This document shows positions 54,000-62,296 of a stretch of DNA of 64,000 bases, in pieces. The notes beneath the pieces were generated by a model. That model saw only the letters and a list, made by a program, of their open reading frames with translations. It did not search any database and had not been told where the DNA came from. Position numbers and translations under genes: made by a program. The DNA comes from Anabaena azotica FACHB-119 (GTDB lineage Bacteria > Cyanobacteriota > Cyanobacteriia > Cyanobacteriales > Nostocaceae). Location of the stretch: the NCBI RefSeq assembly GCF_014697625.1, contig NZ_JACJSG010000012.1:113796-177795 (forward strand). The letters are read 5' to 3'. Within the stretch, counting starts at the first letter, position 1. Each line of letters begins with the position of its first letter.

Positions 54000-54764
54000 A
54001 TGTTAACAAAGTTTTTTCAGAATAACAGCAACCGCCTAGCGATGTTTTTTGCTTATATATTATTGCTAGTCGTGAATATGACCTTGTGGGTTCCCTCAGC
54101 TTGGGCTTGGGATAGTGACTCATCAATAAACCCCACCCATCCTACCCATAGTTACATAACTGAATGGGCGCTAGATCAACTTAAAGCTCCTGAAGTACAG
54201 CAATATCGAAACCAAATTATCGAAGGCGCAAATACAGAACTGCATGAGCTAAAAGTTTCAGGAACAAAATATGGCATTAATCTCAATGCTAAACGGATAG
54301 AACATAAAGGTACAAACGAAGGATGTAATGATATTCAAGGTTGGTGGCAAGATAGCCTCAAAGCCTACCGCCAAGGCAACAAACAGCAAGCTTATTTCCT
54401 CTTAGGTGTGATGCTGCACATGATTGAAGATATGGGAGTACCAGCACACGCTAACAGAGTTTACCATCAAGGCAATGCCACAGAATTTGACAACTTTGAA
54501 TTTATGGCATTGTCAAACTGGAAGCCCAACTTTAATAATATTAATCGACAAGACCCAAAATTTGCCGAACCTTGGAAATACTACGCTTTTAACGACGACT
54601 GGACAAGTGCAGATGCACCTAACTATAAAGATCCAGATACCTTCTCAAAAACCTGGACTTTTGCCAGTAAATCAGAACGGGAATTATTGAGTAATCGTCA
54701 AGGCAGAACCAGTACAATAGTTAAGTGGGCGCTAAATTCTGCTGTCCAAGCCTACAAAGTGTGA
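54000..54764 (+). CDS. zinc-dependent phospholipase C-like exported protein
   Basis: A 254-residue secreted protein. Signal peptidase cleavage after Ala36 would expose Trp37, as in Bacillus PLC where the N-terminal Trp is itself a zinc ligand. Further ligands fit HSYITEWALDQL, HELKVSGTKYG, the HMIEDMGVPAHAN motif near residue 141-153 and FDNFE. This matches the Zn-PLC/S1-P1 nuclease superfamily. It may cleave phospholipids or phosphate esters outside the cell for phosphate supply; substrate unproven. Single gene. Confidence 0.8.
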   Translation: MLTKFFQNNSNRLAMFFAYILLLVVNMTLWVPSAWAWDSDSSINPTHPTHSYITEWALDQLKAPEVQQYRNQIIEGANTELHELKVSGTKYGINLNAKRIEHKGTNEGCNDIQGWWQDSLKAYRQGNKQQAYFLLGVMLHMIEDMGVPAHANRVYHQGNATEFDNFEFMALSNWKPNFNNINRQDPKFAEPWKYYAFNDDWTSADAPNYKDPDTFSKTWTFASKSERELLSNRQGRTSTIVKWALNSAVQAYKV

Positions 54765-54908
54765 ATTAGTTTAAGTTCGTAGAGAGGACTTTAGTCCTCA
54801 AAAAGCCAGTAGATAGCCTAACACATTGCCACAGCACAAGGTGCGTTAGGCGCATACAAGAACTTTTCGTGAAAAAACATCTGAAAATATGCGCCTAACA
54901 CACCCTAC

Positions 54909-55037
54909 TGGACTGGCAAGGCTAAAGTAGTGCAATAAAAATAAATCTTGTAGTGCGGGCATCTTGCCCGCACCGAACGGGCAAGATGCCCGCACTACAA
55001 GAAAGGAATAATGCAACATTTTAGCCTTGCCAGTCCA
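54909..55037. mobile_element. MITE-like element with a 24-bp perfect hairpin inside
   Basis: TGGACTGGCAAGGCTAAA (54909-54926) and TTTAGCCTTGCCAGTCCA (55020-55037) are perfect 18-bp terminal inverted repeats. Inside, 54947-54970 and 54978-55001 are perfect 24-bp inverted arms (GCGGGCATCTTGCCCG core) with a 7-base loop, probably a second element inserted into the first. Confidence 0.85.
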
Positions 55038-55169
55038 CTACTGGCTTGTCTAGACTAAATTTGTGCGTTAGCTAACAATCTAACATCTTAATCATCTGCG
55101 TTTATCTGCGTTTATCTGCGTTCAATTTTTCCAAATTTACTACCACATTTTAGCTTACCAGTCCAGACT
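55038..55169. mobile_element. repeat family D copy (inverted)
   Basis: Contains CATCTGCGTTTATCTGCG repeated units and CCACATTTTAGCTTACCAG; the reverse complement of these features is found at 41121-41275. Confidence 0.65.
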
Positions 55170-55221
55170 ATTGTGCCAGTTGGGTAAGTCCTATCATTGT
55201 ATAAGTCCTTAATAATAATTA

Positions 55222-55653
55222 CTAATTTTGTTCTTCTGCTAATTTTTGTAAAGTTCCTTGCAAAAACTTACACCATTCTGCTGCTAAAGGAATTTCCGTA
55301 AAGGGAACTAACACGGAACTACCAGACTCAGCAAAATTAAACTTGAGTGCAATAGAACGACCTTTTTGGGGTAGTGTTTCCAGATTTACTACTTCATTGT
55401 TAACTACAAGTTGAATATCCTGAACATCAAGTAAAGAAAAAGTTTGCACTTGCATCGGCCCTTTTGATGTAGGTTTACCCCAAGAGATATTGTTGCCCTT
55501 TTGACCCAAGACAGCATAAATATCATACTTGGCTCGGTCAAATTGCTCTGCCCAAATACGATAGGCTTCAACCTTCTGATATTCCTTTGAACCTTGCCAA
55601 GCCAACCAGAAAAATATGATTAACAGTGGCAACCAAAACAGACCACGTTCCAT
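55222..55653 (-). CDS. hypothetical membrane-anchored protein
   Basis: A 143-residue protein with one N-terminal membrane helix (LFWLPLLIIFFWLAWQG) and a soluble domain facing the periplasm or cytoplasm. Unrecognised family. Cys near residue 127 is single. It is divergent from the subtilase gene with 124 bp between starts. Confidence 0.7.
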   Translation of the reverse strand: MERGLFWLPLLIIFFWLAWQGSKEYQKVEAYRIWAEQFDRAKYDIYAVLGQKGNNISWGKPTSKGPMQVQTFSLLDVQDIQLVVNNEVVNLETLPQKGRSIALKFNFAESGSSVLVPFTEIPLAAEWCKFLQGTLQKLAEEQN

Positions 55654-55777
55654 TGCTTCAAAAGTCCTAAGTGAAAGAATTAACTAAAAACATTTAAGTA
55701 GATTGCAAAGTCGAGCAATCAGAGGCGTATATAGGTTATCTTAGTGAGCAACCTGGCAGAAAGCGTGATGAGTTGAT

Positions 55778-57625
55778 ATGAGAAAACTTATATTATTGTG
55801 CTTGTTTGTCATTGGCTTGGTATCTGCTGTATTTGTTTTCCTGAATACCCAAGGACTAGCAGCAAAAGGCGAATTTGACACAATTTTGCTAGATTTCCGT
55901 GAAGATATTCCAGCCGATGTCATCAAACAAGACTTACAAGCGATCGCTCAACAATACAACGTTACACCCCAATTAGATAATAAATTCTCACAAAAGGATC
56001 ATGTTTATATTATCAAAGGCGATCGCCAGCGACTCAAAGCGCTCCAAAAATCTGCCTTTGCTAAAGCCACAGAAATCATTGAACCGAATTACGTCTACAA
56101 ACTGATCCCCCCAGCTAAACCCATTTGGTTGGGCGAAATGTTAAGCCGCCAAGAAGACAAAGAGTTTACCCCCTCCTTAACTGGCCCCAATGACGAATAC
56201 TACAGCAAACAGTGGAACCTCCACAAAATTGGCGTAGAAGGCGCTTGGAGTCAAACCAAAGGTAGTGGTATAACTGTCGCCGTCATCGACTCAGGTGTTA
56301 CCAAAGTCCGCGACTTACAAGAAACCAAATTCGTCCCAGGTTACGATTTTGTCAACGATAAAGAAGAAGCCACAGACGACAACGGACATGGTACACACGT
56401 CGCGGGTACAGTCGCCCAAGCCACTAATAATAAATACGGTGTAGCTGGTGTTGCTTACGAAGCCAGCATCATGCCCCTAAAAGTGCTGAGTGCTTATGGT
56501 GGCGGAACCGTTGCGGATATTGCCGAAGCGATCAAATTTGCTGCTGACAAAGGCGCAGATGTCATCAACATGAGTTTAGGTGGTGGCGGTGAAAGCCAGT
56601 TACTTAAAGACGCTATCAACTACGCCCATAACAAAGGTGTCACCATCATCGCGGCGGCTGGGAATGAAAACGACAACTCCGCCTCCTATCCAGCCCGTTA
56701 TCCCCATGTTATCGGCGTTTCCGCCTTTGGCCCCGACGGCGAAAAAGCACCCTATTCTAACTTTGGTGCAGGCGTTGATATTGCTGCTCCTGGTGGAACT
56801 GATGCTGGTGCAATTTTGCAAGAAACCATCAACGATGAAGGCGAAGCTGTATTCCTGGGACTGCAAGGAACCAGCATGGCTGCACCCCATGTTGCTGGTG
56901 TAGCTGCTTTAATCAAAGCCAGTGGTATTAAAGAACCAGATGCCATTTTACAAGTCCTGCAACAGTCTGCCCGACAAATTAAAGAAGATAGCTTAAACTA
57001 CTATGGTGCGGGACAACTCAACGCCGAAGCCGCAGTCAAACTAGCCGCCCAAGGAACCATCAATTTCCAAGACTTCTTCCGTTGGTTGCGGGATAACGGC
57101 TATCTCAACCCCCGTTTTTGGTTTGATGGCGGTGCAGTAGCCCTCATACCAAAGATACTTATGGTAGTTGGTTCCTACCTGCTAGCTTGGTTTTTACGGG
57201 TTTACTTACCCTTCCCTTGGAGTTGGTCATTATCCAGTGGCTTAATTTTCGGTAGTTCCGGGTTATTCTTCCTCAAAGGTTTTTATATCTTTGACTTACC
57301 CCAGTGGCCTTTCCGAGTTTTAGGTAGTTCCATTCCCGAATTAGGTAACGCCATACAGGGAACAGATGCTTTAAACCCCATCTTTGCCAGCGTGCTAATT
57401 CCTATTGGGTTAATAGCATTGTTACTAGGTCATCCTAGCTGGAAATGGTTCGCCATTGGTTCAACTCTAGGTGTAGCTGCTTGCTTAAGCGTCAGTGCAG
57501 TTTTAGACCCAACAGTTTGGGGCTTAGGTAGTGGTAACATAGCCCGTGTATATCTGATTATCAACGCTCTACTCTGTTATGCGATCGCTCGTTTAGCATT
57601 AAAAAACGAAGATAAAACAGCATAA
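55778..57625 (+). CDS. subtilisin-family (S8) serine protease with membrane tail
   Basis: A 615-residue exported protease. After a signal peptide (to about 29) there is a propeptide-like region (30-140), then the S8 domain with the triad Asp171 in VIDSGV, His204 in NGHGTHVAG and Ser366 in GTSMAAPHVAG. The C-terminal 180 residues contain four or five hydrophobic segments (IPKILMVVGSYLLAWFLRV; LIPIGLIALLLGH; GNIARVYLIINALL), an uncommon addition that would anchor the protease in a membrane. Probably self-processing at the envelope. Confidence 0.92.
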   Translation: MRKLILLCLFVIGLVSAVFVFLNTQGLAAKGEFDTILLDFREDIPADVIKQDLQAIAQQYNVTPQLDNKFSQKDHVYIIKGDRQRLKALQKSAFAKATEIIEPNYVYKLIPPAKPIWLGEMLSRQEDKEFTPSLTGPNDEYYSKQWNLHKIGVEGAWSQTKGSGITVAVIDSGVTKVRDLQETKFVPGYDFVNDKEEATDDNGHGTHVAGTVAQATNNKYGVAGVAYEASIMPLKVLSAYGGGTVADIAEAIKFAADKGADVINMSLGGGGESQLLKDAINYAHNKGVTIIAAAGNENDNSASYPARYPHVIGVSAFGPDGEKAPYSNFGAGVDIAAPGGTDAGAILQETINDEGEAVFLGLQGTSMAAPHVAGVAALIKASGIKEPDAILQVLQQSARQIKEDSLNYYGAGQLNAEAAVKLAAQGTINFQDFFRWLRDNGYLNPRFWFDGGAVALIPKILMVVGSYLLAWFLRVYLPFPWSWSLSSGLIFGSSGLFFLKGFYIFDLPQWPFRVLGSSIPELGNAIQGTDALNPIFASVLIPIGLIALLLGHPSWKWFAIGSTLGVAACLSVSAVLDPTVWGLGSGNIARVYLIINALLCYAIARLALKNEDKTA

Positions 57626-57780
57626 AGGGGACTGGTTATTGGGGACTGGGTATTGGGGACTGGGTATTAGGAAGGATATCTTCCTCATCTCCCCCCACTC
57701 CCTCATCTCCCCCCACTCCCTCATCTCCCCCATCTCCCCCCACTCCCCCATCTCCCCCCACTCCCTCATCCCCAATTATT
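57626..57780. repeat. low-complexity C-rich tandem repeats
   Basis: Tandem copies of GGGGACTGGGTATT-like units followed by many CCCCCACTCCCTCATCT units fill the gap before the next start codon. Confidence 0.75.
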
Positions 57781-58014
57781 ATGAGTATCACAGTCACAGG
57801 CACAATCGAACGACGTAATCTTGGTATGGGCGCTTGGGCTTTAGTCTCAGATGATGGCGTTACCTACGAAATTCTCAAAGGCGTAGACAAGGAATTACTC
57901 AAAGCTGGACAAAAAGCCAAAGTCAAAGGACAGGTACGCGAAGATATCATGACTATTGCCATGATTGGCCCTGTCCTAGAGGTAAAATCTTATGAGGTAC
58001 TCGGTGATGAGTGA
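57781..58014 (+). CDS. small hypothetical protein, possible OB fold
   Basis: A 77-residue soluble protein (MSITVTGTIERRNLGMGAWALVSDDG...). Alternating hydrophobic strands (TYEILKG; KAKVKGQVREDIMTIAMIGPVLEVKSYEVL) suggest a small OB-like barrel. I do not know its role. Convergent with the thioredoxin-like gene. Confidence 0.65.
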   Translation: MSITVTGTIERRNLGMGAWALVSDDGVTYEILKGVDKELLKAGQKAKVKGQVREDIMTIAMIGPVLEVKSYEVLGDE

Positions 58015-58025
58015 TAAGTGCTGAG

Positions 58026-58346
58026 TCAAACAGTAGTCTTAGAATCAAGCACCTGCTGTAAGCGAGTTCTAAACTCCCCTTTGGGATGTCCCCCTTTCAC
58101 TTCACCAATGATATTAAATTCTCCTTCGGGAGATTCACAGATAATATAAGTCGGCCATCCCATTTCAGATTTATCAGGATATTGCGTCAGTAATATCTTG
58201 CGATACTGACGATAAGTCGCTGTATCCTGCATTTTAACATCGATAAATTGCAGACCCAGTTCTTCTGCCACTTTCTGGTCATAGAAGGACATTTTGTGGC
58301 AGATACCGCACTCTTCGGAAGAAAATTTAATGACAGCTAAACTCAT
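58026..58346 (-). CDS. thioredoxin-like protein (CGIC motif)
   Basis: A 106-residue protein with the thioredoxin fold: IKFSSEECGICHKM with active-site Cys13-G-I-Cys16, the LQFIDVKMQD strand and the cis-proline region EMGWPTYIICE. No signal peptide, so cytoplasmic. The CGIC motif suggests a specialised disulfide reductase or a thioredoxin-like adaptor. Confidence 0.85.
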   Translation of the reverse strand: MSLAVIKFSSEECGICHKMSFYDQKVAEELGLQFIDVKMQDTATYRQYRKILLTQYPDKSEMGWPTYIICESPEGEFNIIGEVKGGHPKGEFRTRLQQVLDSKTTV

Positions 58347-58443
58347 GTAGCTTTATGTCTCTTATTGATGTAGCTAATATTCTTCAGCATAGCTCTTAGG
58401 CTACAGACATGAACCTGTTCTGGGTATAAAAGTAAAATTTCTT

Positions 58444-58651
58444 AGGATTTACGCATGAAAACGAAAAATCTAGGGTTTTGGCAAGGGTGTCAGAGTATAG
58501 GGACATAGCAAGAAAATCCCTTGATGTGTAAGAAATTACTAGCGCTGACGCACCCTACAGTTACTAATTGTTTCGTAGGGTGGGGAGTGCAGGGAGCCAC
58601 CTGCTTATTGAGAAGGTGCAAAATATCAGTTATCACACTTGCGTAAGTTCT
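58444..58651. mobile_element. repeat family A copy, long version
   Basis: AGGATTTACGCA (58444-58455) and TTGCGTAAGTTCT (58639-58651) are the terminal repeats; GCTGACGCACCCTACAG is internal as in other copies. At 208 bp it is longer than the rest and may carry an insertion. Confidence 0.7.
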
Positions 58652-59037
58652 AATTAATTAATAATATTTCTATAACATTCATATGATTGACTAAAAATTA
58701 CCAATAGTTAAGAACATAAATCTTGTACATCAATGTATTTATACCGATAAAAATCCCATTTAATTCCTGTAAACATATCAGCTAGATTTAGGGTGGATAT
58801 TGACCATCGAAACCATGACCATGTGGGCAATATCTACTCTAGATATAAGATTCCTACTTGATTTTTGAAACATATGTAGCATTACCCACTAAAACGATGA
58901 TACGGGGCTGCACTGCCCACCCTACAGGTACGGAAATTTTTTTTAATTCAAATAGGATGACTATATATTTCCAAAAATTCAAGGTAAAGCCTATATAGCA
59001 ATCTATTTGATTTGTGAAAATTAGTGAGCTTCAGATT

Positions 59038-59060
59038 CCCGACTTCTTTAAGAAGTCGGG
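59038..59060. terminator. strong hairpin, possible terminator or repeat
   Basis: CCCGACTTCTT and AAGAAGTCGGG pair perfectly around one unpaired T. There is no T-run long enough to make a standard terminator, and this hairpin type recurs in cyanobacterial spacers. Confidence 0.5.
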
Positions 59061-59226
59061 GATCTTGTTAGTCACTTGTGATTTAGGACTGCTATAGCAA
59101 TTTCTTTAAAAGAGATTAAAACATAATTTTGGCAAATTGTCGCATAATTTATGGTTTTTTTATAATTGCTAACTTACAATTGATTACGACCTAAAAGAAA
59201 AATGGTGCTTTAAGTATAAACGAGCA

Positions 59227-59796
59227 ATGTTATCTAATTTAGAATTGTTACGAGAGTTTGTAGCTCAATCCATCCAAAAGCAAGAGATTTTGCTGGCTAA
59301 CACCAATTTACAAGCTCATACGGATTATAAAATTAATCAAGTTATAGCTAAAAGCGAAGGAGTGATTGCTACCGCACAACTGACGCATATACCCCTAGAG
59401 TTTTCAGTTAAGGCAACTTCATCCTATTGGGAATTGATCAATGAAGCACTAGCGAACTATAACTATATTCTTACAGGAGAAATAGATAGTCGTAATTGTT
59501 ACAAATATCAATACTGTGAAATTCCTAAAGGCTATCAAATGCACTGTATGAAATCAGTTCATTTATGGCGTGCTTGGTGGAAGTATCGCAAAAATACCTT
59601 ACAACTCGGAATTCCTTTAGATTTGCTAATACGTTACCGAAATTCTTGGTATCCTATTCGAGATTTAATTATTAGCGATGGACTTCTCTATATCAAAACT
59701 TTAGGAAGTGAAGTTGCGGTTCACTCTAATGATTTAATAATTTGGTTAAACAAGGCGGGTGAGAAATTTACCACCTTACTTGATCCAGAAAATTGA
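59227..59796 (+). CDS. orphan hypothetical protein, 189 residues
   Basis: Starts MLSNLELLREFVAQSIQKQE. The protein is soluble, rich in Tyr and Trp in the middle (SSYWELINEALANYNYIL; LWRAWWKYRKN) and ends with strand-like segments (DLIISDGLLYIKTLGSEVAV). I do not recognise any family. It has an independent AT-rich upstream region and no operon partner. Confidence 0.65.
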   Translation: MLSNLELLREFVAQSIQKQEILLANTNLQAHTDYKINQVIAKSEGVIATAQLTHIPLEFSVKATSSYWELINEALANYNYILTGEIDSRNCYKYQYCEIPKGYQMHCMKSVHLWRAWWKYRKNTLQLGIPLDLLIRYRNSWYPIRDLIISDGLLYIKTLGSEVAVHSNDLIIWLNKAGEKFTTLLDPEN

Positions 59797-59890
59797 GATG
59801 GCGCTTGCTGGGCTAGTTGTAATCTTGCAGGGAACAGAAACAGGGGACAAGCTGAAAAGGCTTTTATTTTTGATGTTTGATGATTTTTCA

Positions 59891-60584
59891 TGTCCTAATT
59901 TAGCGGACTCACTGTGAAAACCGCACAGTTTTGGGTATAGTTAACCGTCATGGGGCATTTGCTGAGTATCTCTGTTTACCAGTACAAAATTTACATCCTG
60001 TACCGGAAAATGTACCGACAGACGCTGCAACTTTTACTGAACCTTTAGCATCTGCACTGGAAATTCAGCAACAGGTAATATTAAGTAGCGACGATCGCCT
60101 GCTAGTAGTGGGAGATGGCAAACTAGGACAATTAGTAGCACAGACACTAGCTTTAACTGGTTGTGAACTATTAGTTATCGGTCGTCATCCAGAAAAACTC
60201 GCACTTTTAAAAGCCAGGGGTATTCAAACTGGTTTAGTTGATGCTGTTAAATAAAGGTCTTTTGATATTGTAGTTGAATGTACTGGCAATCCAGAAGGAT
60301 TTGCGATCGCCCGTCAAGCTCTCCGCCCCCGTGGTACTCTAGTCTTGAAAAGTACCTATGCTGGCAACCTCAGTCTAGATGCTTCTTCCTTGGTAGTAGA
60401 TGAAATCACCCTCATCGGTTCCCGTTGCGGACCCTTCCCTCCCGCACTAGAGTTATTAGCCACAGCAAAAGTTGACGTAGAACCTCTAATTCACGCCCAC
60501 TACCCCCTCAGCCAAGGACTTTCTGCTTTCCAGGCAGCCCAAGTCCGAGGTGTGTTAAAAGTATTGTTGGATATTAGTCATTAG
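59891..60584 (+). pseudogene. decayed zinc-type (MDR) alcohol dehydrogenase
   Basis: The C-terminal two thirds of a medium-chain dehydrogenase. Around 59891 a CPNLADS-like remnant, a one-base frame slip, then HCENRTVLGIVNRHGAFAEYL leads into the Rossmann domain (LLVVGDGKLGQLVAQTLAL). A TAA at 60252-60254 interrupts the frame after LVDAVK; the same frame continues RSFDIVVECTGNPEGFAIARQ to the normal C terminus at 60584. The N-terminal catalytic part with the zinc ligands is missing. Not functional. Confidence 0.85.
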
Positions 60585-60705
60585 TCATTAGTCATTAGTC
60601 ATTAGTCATTAATCATTAGTCATTAGTCAGTTGTTATTCTCCCTCATCTCCCTCATCTCCCTCATCTCCCTCATCTCCCCAGTCCCCAGTCCCCAGTCCC
60701 TAATA
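60575..60705. repeat. tandem heptamers (TTAGTCA) and CTCCCTCAT repeats
   Basis: About nine tandem TTAGTCA/TTAATCA units, then four CTCCCTCATCTC units and a CCCCAGT triplicate, filling the space between the dehydrogenase remnant and the next gene. Confidence 0.85.
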
Positions 60706-60987
60706 CAAATAAGGATTAGTATTCGCTTGATAATCCATACAGTTAATTGCTTGTTCTGTGTTGGCAATTGATGGGTGTACAGTACATTTTAGGCGATAGT
60801 CATCTGTAAAAAATTGGCAGCCAGAACAGGGTATTTGGTGCATTTGTTTGGCTGTTTTCACACTGTCTCTAGTTGCAGTCCAAAGACTCCAAATAACCAT
60901 AAAAATTACAGACCAAGCAGTGACAAAGCAAATTGGCACTATAAATGCCTGAATCACCTTAATGACAAAAATTATCAATTCCAACAC
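60700..60987 (-). CDS. small membrane protein with C-terminal cysteines
   Basis: A 95-residue protein with one or two N-terminal hydrophobic segments (MLELIIFVIKVIQAFIVPIC; VIFMVIWSLW) and a soluble tail carrying four cysteines (PCSGCQFF...LKCTV...INCMDY). Unknown family; a metal-binding or disulfide-bearing tail is possible. Its stop abuts the heptamer tract. Confidence 0.7.
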   Translation of the reverse strand: MLELIIFVIKVIQAFIVPICFVTAWSVIFMVIWSLWTATRDSVKTAKQMHQIPCSGCQFFTDDYRLKCTVHPSIANTEQAINCMDYQANTNPYLY

Positions 60988-61124
60988 AGCAATTCCTAAG
61001 AAAAATCAAGAGTTAGAAGTATCTTAACTCCTAACTCCGTGATCTTATCCTCTGACTTTAGAGGTATAAATTTTGGGGACTGGGGACTGGGGGAAAGGGG
61101 AAAGGGAAGAAGCCTTTAACCACT

Positions 61125-61190
61125 GACAACTGACAACTGATAACTGATAACTGTTAACTGTTAACTGTCAACTGTCAACTGTTAACTGTC
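61125..61190. repeat. tandem heptamer repeat (CAACTGT/TAACTGT)
   Basis: Nine to ten head-to-tail 7-bp units ending at the chlG stop codon. Confidence 0.85.
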
Positions 61191-62205
61191 AACTGACTCC
61201 TGCATGACCCAAGGCTAAACCGGCAACTAGCATTCCTAATACTAGGAATGGTTGAGCGCTGGCTTGGTATTTTACATCATTTTTTAAGGGGTCGCGTAAG
61301 AAGTACATATCTTGGAAGGTGATTTGGGGGATAATTAACAATGCCAAGATAGCGGCGTACAGGTTCTCATGAATACTGACGAGATAAGCGGCTATGAATG
61401 CTTGGAATAAGTCGATCATGATAACGCATATCCAAGCGGCTTTGTCAATACCAAACATTACAGGTAGAGATTGTAGTCCAAGTTGGCGATCGCCTTCTAC
61501 ACTCTTAAAGTCGTTGACAATGGCAATACCCAAACCTGCCAAACTGTAAATTAAGGTGATAACGATAATTTTCCAGTTGAGTTGACCAAATAAAGCATGA
61601 CCAGCCCACCAAGGTAAAGCAATGTAACTAGCACCTAAAGCGTAGTTACCTAACCAGCCGTTTTGCTTGAGTTTGAGTGGAGGCGCAGAATAAATAAAGG
61701 CGATAAAGGAACCAAACAATGCTAATACTGTCACGTTGGGGAAGTCGTGACCTGCCCATAAGTCTAGTACAAATGCTAAAGCCACCCCAGCGAGAAATAG
61801 GGCGATAATTTGGGTGACTACCTGGGGTACAGAAATTGCCCCCGATGGGATGGGACGGTAGGGTTCATTGATGGCATCAATTTCGCGATCGTAGAAATCG
61901 TTCAGGGTTTGAGTGTAACCCGTCAACAGTGGCCCAGACAACAACATACAAGCTGCTGCTTTCAAGACATTTTCTAACGACCAAGTATAGTTACCAGAAG
62001 AAGCCGCACCACATACAACGCCCCAAATCAGAGGTATCCAAGTAATTGGCTTCATTAATTGCAGGCGGATTTTCCAAATTGAAGTTTCCCCTGGTGCAGC
62101 GCCTTTCATACCTAGTAACTGCCGAGTTTTCGCACTGCGATCGCCAGCATTCACAACTGCTTCAGACTGATTAGAATCAGGAGTAACGGGAGATGATTCA
62201 TTCAT
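61189..62205 (-). CDS. chlG: chlorophyll a synthase
   Basis: Attaches the phytyl (or geranylgeranyl) tail to chlorophyllide a, the last step of chlorophyll synthesis, at the thylakoid membrane. The 338-residue UbiA-family protein has about eight membrane helices, the prenyl-diphosphate motif NDFYDREIDAINEPYRPIPSG near residue 105-125 and the second Asp-rich NDFKSVEGDRQLG near 235. Length matches cyanobacterial ChlG. It is the third gene of a minus-strand set with the ArsA-like and PetP-like genes. Confidence 0.96.
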   Translation of the reverse strand: MNESSPVTPDSNQSEAVVNAGDRSAKTRQLLGMKGAAPGETSIWKIRLQLMKPITWIPLIWGVVCGAASSGNYTWSLENVLKAAACMLLSGPLLTGYTQTLNDFYDREIDAINEPYRPIPSGAISVPQVVTQIIALFLAGVALAFVLDLWAGHDFPNVTVLALFGSFIAFIYSAPPLKLKQNGWLGNYALGASYIALPWWAGHALFGQLNWKIIVITLIYSLAGLGIAIVNDFKSVEGDRQLGLQSLPVMFGIDKAAWICVIMIDLFQAFIAAYLVSIHENLYAAILALLIIPQITFQDMYFLRDPLKNDVKYQASAQPFLVLGMLVAGLALGHAGVS

Positions 62206-62219
62206 AAATATTTATCTAT

Positions 62220-62290
62220 AGTTGGTAATTGGTAATTGGTAATTGGTAATTGGTAATTGGTAATTGGTACTTTACCTATTACCCATTACC
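62220..62290. repeat. tandem heptamer repeat (GGTAATT)
   Basis: Six perfect GGTAATT units followed by TTACCTA/TTACCCA variants between the ArsA-like gene and chlG. Confidence 0.9.
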
Positions 62291-62296
62291 CATTAC

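Larger units (their letters stand above)
54765..55221. other. intergenic region made of nested inverted repeats
   Basis: Holds an inverted pair GTGCGTTAGGCGCATA / TATGCGCCTAACACAC (54841-54904), then an 18-bp terminal repeat pair enclosing a 24-bp perfect palindrome (54909-55037), then a family-D copy (55038-55169). No gene. Confidence 0.6.
58347..59226. other. intergenic region, 880 bp, with repeats
   Basis: A family-A element fills 58444-58651. Around 58905-58925 a CCCACCCTACAGG-type repeat end occurs, and 59038-59060 is a strong hairpin. Otherwise AT-rich, no gene. Confidence 0.5.

Noticed and set aside
60575..60705. CRISPR-like regular repeats (also 62220-62290, 63736-63835)
   Set aside because: Units are 7 bp with no spacers; they are tandem heptamers, not CRISPR.
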